Shown one piece after another: positions 14,474-17,135 of a stretch of DNA of 17,135 bases; within the stretch, counting starts at the first letter, position 1, and every line of letters starts with the position of its first letter. The translations under genes were made by a program, and so were the position numbers. The notes below the pieces were generated by a model. It searched no databases, had not been told where the DNA came from, and saw only the letters and a list, made by a program, of their open reading frames with translations. The stretch comes from Planctomycetia bacterium (GTDB lineage: Bacteria > Planctomycetota > Planctomycetia > Pirellulales > UBA1268). The stretch spans positions 1-17,135 of the forward strand of contig RFUD01000006.1 in assembly GCA_009923125.1 (NCBI GenBank), in the 5' to 3' direction.

Positions 14474-15460
14474 ATGAAGACACGCACCTTCGGACGGACG
14501 GGCTGGCAGGTTTCCGAGATCGGCTTCGGCGGCTGGGGCATCGGCGGCGGGCAGTGGGGCGGCGCCGACGAGGCCGAGTCGATGGCCACGCTCCACGCGG
14601 CCCTCGACCAGGGAATCAACTTCTTCGACACGGCCGACGTCTACGGCGACGGCCTCTCCGAGCGGCTCATCGCCCGGCTGCGGCGCGAGCGGCGCGAGAC
14701 CTTTTACGTGGCCACGAAGGCCGGCCGGCGGCTGCCCGCCCAGACGGTGGCCGGCTACTCCCGCGGAAACCTCACGGCGTTCATCGATCGCAGCCTCAAA
14801 AACCTCGAAGTGGACACGCTCGACCTCGTGCAGCTCCATTGCCCACCGACCGAGGTCTACTACCGGCCCGAGGTGTTCGGCATCCTCGACGACCTCGTGG
14901 CCGCGGGCAAGATCCGGTTCTACGGGGTCAGCGTGGAAAAAGTGGAGGAGGCGCTCAAGGCGATCGAGTATCCGCACGTGCAGAGCGTGCAGATCATCTT
15001 CAACCTCTTCCGCCTGCGGCCCGCGCAACTCTTTTTCGAGCAGGCGATGCGGCGACAGGTGGCCGTGATCGCCCGGGTGCCTCTGGCGAGCGGGCTGCTC
15101 TCGGGGAAGTTCACCCGTGCGAGTCAATTTCCAGCAGACGATCACCGCGCGTTCAACCGTGACGGCGCCGCCTTCGACAAGGGGGAAACGTTCTCGGGCG
15201 TCGATTACGAGACGGGCCTCGCCGCCGTCGAGCGGCTCAAGCCACTCGTGCCGAAGGGTTCAACGCTCGCACAGTTTGCCCTCCAGTGGATCCTGGCGTT
15301 CGACGCCGTGACCTGCGTCATCCCCGGCGCGAAGCGGCCCGCCCAGGTCGCCGACAACGCTGCCGCCTCGGGACGCCCGCCGCTCGACGCGGCGACCATG
15401 GCCGCCGTCCAGGAAATCTACGACGACGCCATTCGCCCGCTGGTTCACCATTTATGGTGA
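14474..15460 (+). CDS. Aldo/keto reductase
   Basis: The 328-residue product is an NAD(P)H-dependent TIM-barrel oxidoreductase of the aldo/keto reductase superfamily. The catalytic tetrad is complete: Asp52 and Tyr57 in FFDTADVYGDG, Lys82 in VATKAG, and His122 in LVQLHCPP. Also typical are the opening TFGRTGWQVSEIGFGGWGIGG, GKIRFYGVSV, VPLASGLLSGKF, and CVIPGAKRPAQVADN for cofactor phosphate binding. The sequence resembles the soluble AKR11/AKR12-type bacterial group acting on sugars or small carbonyls, but the substrate is not predictable. It is divergent from the membrane protein with only 19 bp between start codons, so the two may share a regulatory region. No clear ribosome-binding site is seen ahead of ATG 14474. 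It is followed by a long inverted repeat and a candidate terminator. Confidence 0.9.
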   Translation: MKTRTFGRTGWQVSEIGFGGWGIGGGQWGGADEAESMATLHAALDQGINFFDTADVYGDGLSERLIARLRRERRETFYVATKAGRRLPAQTVAGYSRGNLTAFIDRSLKNLEVDTLDLVQLHCPPTEVYYRPEVFGILDDLVAAGKIRFYGVSVEKVEEALKAIEYPHVQSVQIIFNLFRLRPAQLFFEQAMRRQVAVIARVPLASGLLSGKFTRASQFPADDHRAFNRDGAAFDKGETFSGVDYETGLAAVERLKPLVPKGSTLAQFALQWILAFDAVTCVIPGAKRPAQVADNAAASGRPPLDAATMAAVQEIYDDAIRPLVHHLW

Positions 15461-15473
15461 CGTTGGGCGCGCC

Positions 15474-15616
15474 GGCTTCGGGCTCCCCATATCCCGTCTC
15501 CGGTCGTTCGCTGCGGCCCTCCGGGCCTCCGCTCACTCGACTCCGACTGCGCTTCGGCATCCATGCCTGCCCTTGTCTGCGTACGCCGGCGACCGGGACA
15601 TGGGGAGCCCGAAGCC
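15474..15616. repeat. 143-bp inverted-repeat element (23-bp arms)
   Basis: The arms at 15474-15496 and 15594-15616 are reverse complements at 22 of 23 positions, starting GGCTTCGGGCTCCCCAT. Weaker pairing extends inward over several more bases. The interior of about 97 bp contains smaller hairpins, including GGCCC-TCC-GGGCC and GGCAT-CC-ATGCC. It codes for nothing recognisable. The layout resembles a non-coding dispersed palindromic repeat or a MITE-like unit. No target-site duplication was apparent. Only one copy lies in this window. Confidence 0.6.
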
Positions 15617-15631
15617 TCCCCAACTGTTTTT
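15601..15631 (+). terminator. Candidate Rho-independent terminator of the aldo/keto reductase gene
   Basis: TGGGGAG (15601-15607) pairs perfectly with CTCCCCA (15616-15622) around an 8-nt loop. TTTTT follows at 15627-15631 after a 4-nt gap. It uses the right arm of the inverted-repeat element and lies about 140 bp after the reductase stop, so it may end that transcript. The gap before the T-run weakens it. Confidence 0.4.
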
Positions 15632-15645
15632 GGTGCCAGAAGGCG

Positions 15646-16137
15646 CTAGAGGTTCATGCCCACGTAGCCGCCGGCGGCGTCGCTGGCGGCTTGCTCGCGG
15701 GCGAGGCGATCGAGGGCCCGGGAGAGGTCGCCCGCCGCGATATAGCGGTCGAATTCGACCTCGACGGCGTGCTTTGCGGACAGCGTGAGCCACTGGACGG
15801 CCGGCTGGGTCAGCCAGTCACAGGTTTCCTTTTCGAGGCGGATCTCGAGGTCGCTGCCGACGGTCTTCCGGTCGAGTTCGTCGGTAATCACGGTGCCCTC
15901 GATCGTGAACTGCACCCAGCCGGAGGACGGCTCGTTCGTGAACCGAAACGTGCAGGTGGAATTCGTGAGATAATACGTGTTGCGGGTGCCGTGGCGGGCG
16001 ACCGCCCGCTGCATCCGCTCGAGCCTGGCCCGGAAGGCGGGCGAGGCGTCGAGCGGCACGTCGAAACGCGGCACACCCCGCAGGGGCGTGCAGTCGAACG
16101 TGATCGTCACGGCGGGTTGAGCGGGCTGATCCGACAT
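15646..16137 (-). CDS. Conserved-looking small protein of unknown function
   Basis: The 163-residue product has no signal peptide, membrane segment or motif I can assign. It opens MSDQPAQPAVTITFDCTPLRG and then FDVPLDASPAFRARLERMQRAV. A beta-rich middle part follows (NTYYLTNSTCTFRFTNEPSSGWVQFTIEGTV) and a helical C-terminus (LSRALDRLAREQAASDAAGGYVGMNL). The strand-rich core with alternating aromatic residues looks like a compact cytoplasmic beta domain. ATG 16137 is chosen since the upstream extension to 16158 would overlap the region serving the divergent lipoprotein gene. The start is 25 bp from that gene, so the two may share control. Codon choice matches its neighbours, and the frame is clean, so I believe it is a real gene. 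Confidence 0.62.
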   Translation of the reverse strand: MSDQPAQPAVTITFDCTPLRGVPRFDVPLDASPAFRARLERMQRAVARHGTRNTYYLTNSTCTFRFTNEPSSGWVQFTIEGTVITDELDRKTVGSDLEIRLEKETCDWLTQPAVQWLTLSAKHAVEVEFDRYIAAGDLSRALDRLAREQAASDAAGGYVGMNL

Positions 16138-16162
16138 GGTGACAGCAGTGTATCCCACCCCG

Positions 16163-17135
16163 ATGCGGCTGGCAGCCTGCGTGCTCGTGGTGGCGTGTGG
16201 CTGCGGGCTTTTTCAGCCCGGCGCGGCGACGGCCACCGCACGGGTGCGCGAGACCCGCCGGCTGATGGGCGTGCCCTGGACGATCACGGTATATGCCGCC
16301 ACCCGGGAGGCGGCGGCCTCGGCGACCGCGGCCGCGTTCGCCGAGGTGCAGCGGCTCGAGGGCATCCTTTCCGACTACGATCCGGAGAGCGAGTTGTCGC
16401 GGCTGTCCGCGGCGGCCCCGACCGCGGTGCCGGTGGCGGTGAGTCGTGATCTCTGGACGGTGCTCGCCGCGGCCGTCGCCTGGCGTGAGCGGAGCGGCGG
16501 GGCGTTCGATCCCGCAGTCGGTCCGCTCACGAGCCTGTGGCGACAGAGCCGCCGGTCGGGCGTGATGCCCCGCGCCGAAAAACTCTCGGCGGCCCGGCGG
16601 GCCGTGGGGCCGCACGTGCTCGTGCTGGAGGAACCGACGCGGACGGTGATGCTGCGCGAGCCGGCGATGCGTCTCGACCTTGGCGGCATCGGCATGGGCT
16701 ATGCGATCGATCGCGGCATGGAGGTGCTGGCCGCGCACGGGATCGAGTCGGCGATGATCGATGCTTCCGGCGACATCGCCGTGTCGGGGCCGCCGCCCGG
16801 GGAGCAGGCCTGGCGCATCGAGGTCGCCGCGTTCGGGACCCGCGAGCAGGATCGTGGCGGTGAGACGCTCGCCCTGGTGAACGCCGCGGTGACCACGTCG
16901 GGCGACGCATTTCAGGCGGTGGAGATCGACGGCGTGCGCTACAGCCATGTCGTGGATCCGCGCACGGGTCTCGGTGTGCCGGGGCCGGCAGCCGTCACGG
17001 TGATCGCGGCCGATGGCACGACCGCCGATGCCGTCGCCACGGCGGCGAGCGTCCTGGGCCCGGTGGCGGGCCTCGCACTCGTCGAGACGGTGCCCGGGGC
17101 GGCGGCCCGGTCTGAGGCTCTCTCGCTCCCTACCT
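16163..17135 (+). CDS. apbE: FAD:protein FMN transferase-like lipoprotein (ApbE family), 3' end outside window
   Basis: The frame from ATG 16163 is open to the window end, giving 324 residues. The start MRLAACVLVVACGCG carries a lipobox (VVAC), as in many ApbE proteins, which act outside the cytoplasmic membrane. ApbE attaches FMN covalently to Ser/Thr of NqrC/RnfG-type partners. Family blocks in order are LMGVPWTITVYAA, LEGILSDYDPESELSRL, GGAFDPAVGPLTSLW, MRLDLGGIGMGYAIDR, ASGDIAVSG, TTSGDAF, RYSHVVDPRTG and TTADAVATAASVLGP, with the metal-ligand Asp near residue 289. Two unusual points are Met178 where the family normally has Lys (GGIAKGYAVD type) and SGD for the usual GGD. These raise the possibility of a non-canonical or inactive member. 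Length so far fits the family; only the C-terminal tail is missing. Confidence 0.85.
   Translation, partial: MRLAACVLVVACGCGLFQPGAATATARVRETRRLMGVPWTITVYAATREAAASATAAAFAEVQRLEGILSDYDPESELSRLSAAAPTAVPVAVSRDLWTVLAAAVAWRERSGGAFDPAVGPLTSLWRQSRRSGVMPRAEKLSAARRAVGPHVLVLEEPTRTVMLREPAMRLDLGGIGMGYAIDRGMEVLAAHGIESAMIDASGDIAVSGPPPGEQAWRIEVAAFGTREQDRGGETLALVNAAVTTSGDAFQAVEIDGVRYSHVVDPRTGLGVPGPAAVTVIAADGTTADAVATAASVLGPVAGLALVETVPGAAARSEALSLPT

Noticed and set aside
14455..14631. Upstream extension of the membrane protein to 14631
   Set aside because: It is antisense to the conserved N-terminus of the reductase. ATG 14454 has a good ribosome-binding site.
13763..15145. 460-residue minus-strand frame spanning the membrane protein and the aldo/keto reductase
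   Set aside because: It runs antisense to the reductase and out of frame with the membrane protein, and shows no motifs.
1..17135. tRNA, rRNA, CRISPR arrays and transposase genes
   Set aside because: Nothing resembling a cloverleaf, conserved rRNA block, regularly spaced repeats or a transposase motif was seen on either strand.

Overview
The window is GC-rich, densely coding DNA that reads as a chromosomal piece of a planctomycete (Pirellulales-like). Three hallmark planctomycete families are visible. The first is a DUF1587/DUF1595/DUF1592/DUF1588/DUF1585 protein with haem-binding CXXCH motifs, followed directly by its usual DUF1552 partner. The second is a DUF1559 pseudopilin-like protein with an H-(x)9-DG motif. 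The third is a set of small secreted proteins. No rRNA, tRNA, CRISPR array or insertion sequence was recognised.

Layout. (1) Positions 1-4352, plus strand: a compact sugar-acid catabolic operon. It holds the end of a 2-dehydro-3-deoxygalactonokinase (DgoK), a 2-dehydro-3-deoxy-6-phosphogalactonate aldolase (DgoA), a DHDPS/NAL-family lyase, a hexuronate/galactonate-type MFS permease interrupted by a frameshift, and an enolase-superfamily acid-sugar dehydratase. Together they would import an aldonate or hexuronate-like acid, dehydrate it to a 2-keto-3-deoxy acid, phosphorylate it and split it to pyruvate plus a triose phosphate. (2) 4475-8451, plus strand: the DUF1592-type protein, with a frameshift and apparent loss of a segment just after its cytochrome-like N-terminus, then a DUF1552 secreted protein. 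(3) 8464-8978, minus strand: a ribbon-helix-helix/PIN toxin-antitoxin pair whose toxin lacks its C-terminal catalytic part, with an operator-like inverted repeat around the promoter. (4) 9043-12103, minus strand: a tight operon of a DUF1559 pseudopilin-like protein, a small lipoprotein and two tandem-duplicated secreted proteins, probably lectin-like. (5) 12249-13601, plus strand: a secreted alpha/beta hydrolase, convergent with and overlapping a minus-strand membrane protein of unknown function (13543-14454). (6) 14474-15460, plus strand: an aldo/keto reductase, followed by a 143-bp inverted-repeat element and a candidate terminator. (7) 15646-16137, minus strand: an unknown small protein, divergent from an ApbE-like lipoprotein (FAD:protein FMN transferase family) that runs off the window end.

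The window looks like ordinary planctomycete carbohydrate and secretion gene content. I found no clear candidate for a wholly new system. The most notable items are the two frameshifts that each coincide with a missing linker, the truncated PIN toxin beside an intact antitoxin and operator, the tandem-duplicated secreted pair inside a pseudopilin/lipoprotein operon, and the long inverted repeat at 15474-15616. Family assignments come from reading motifs by eye; no database search was possible.
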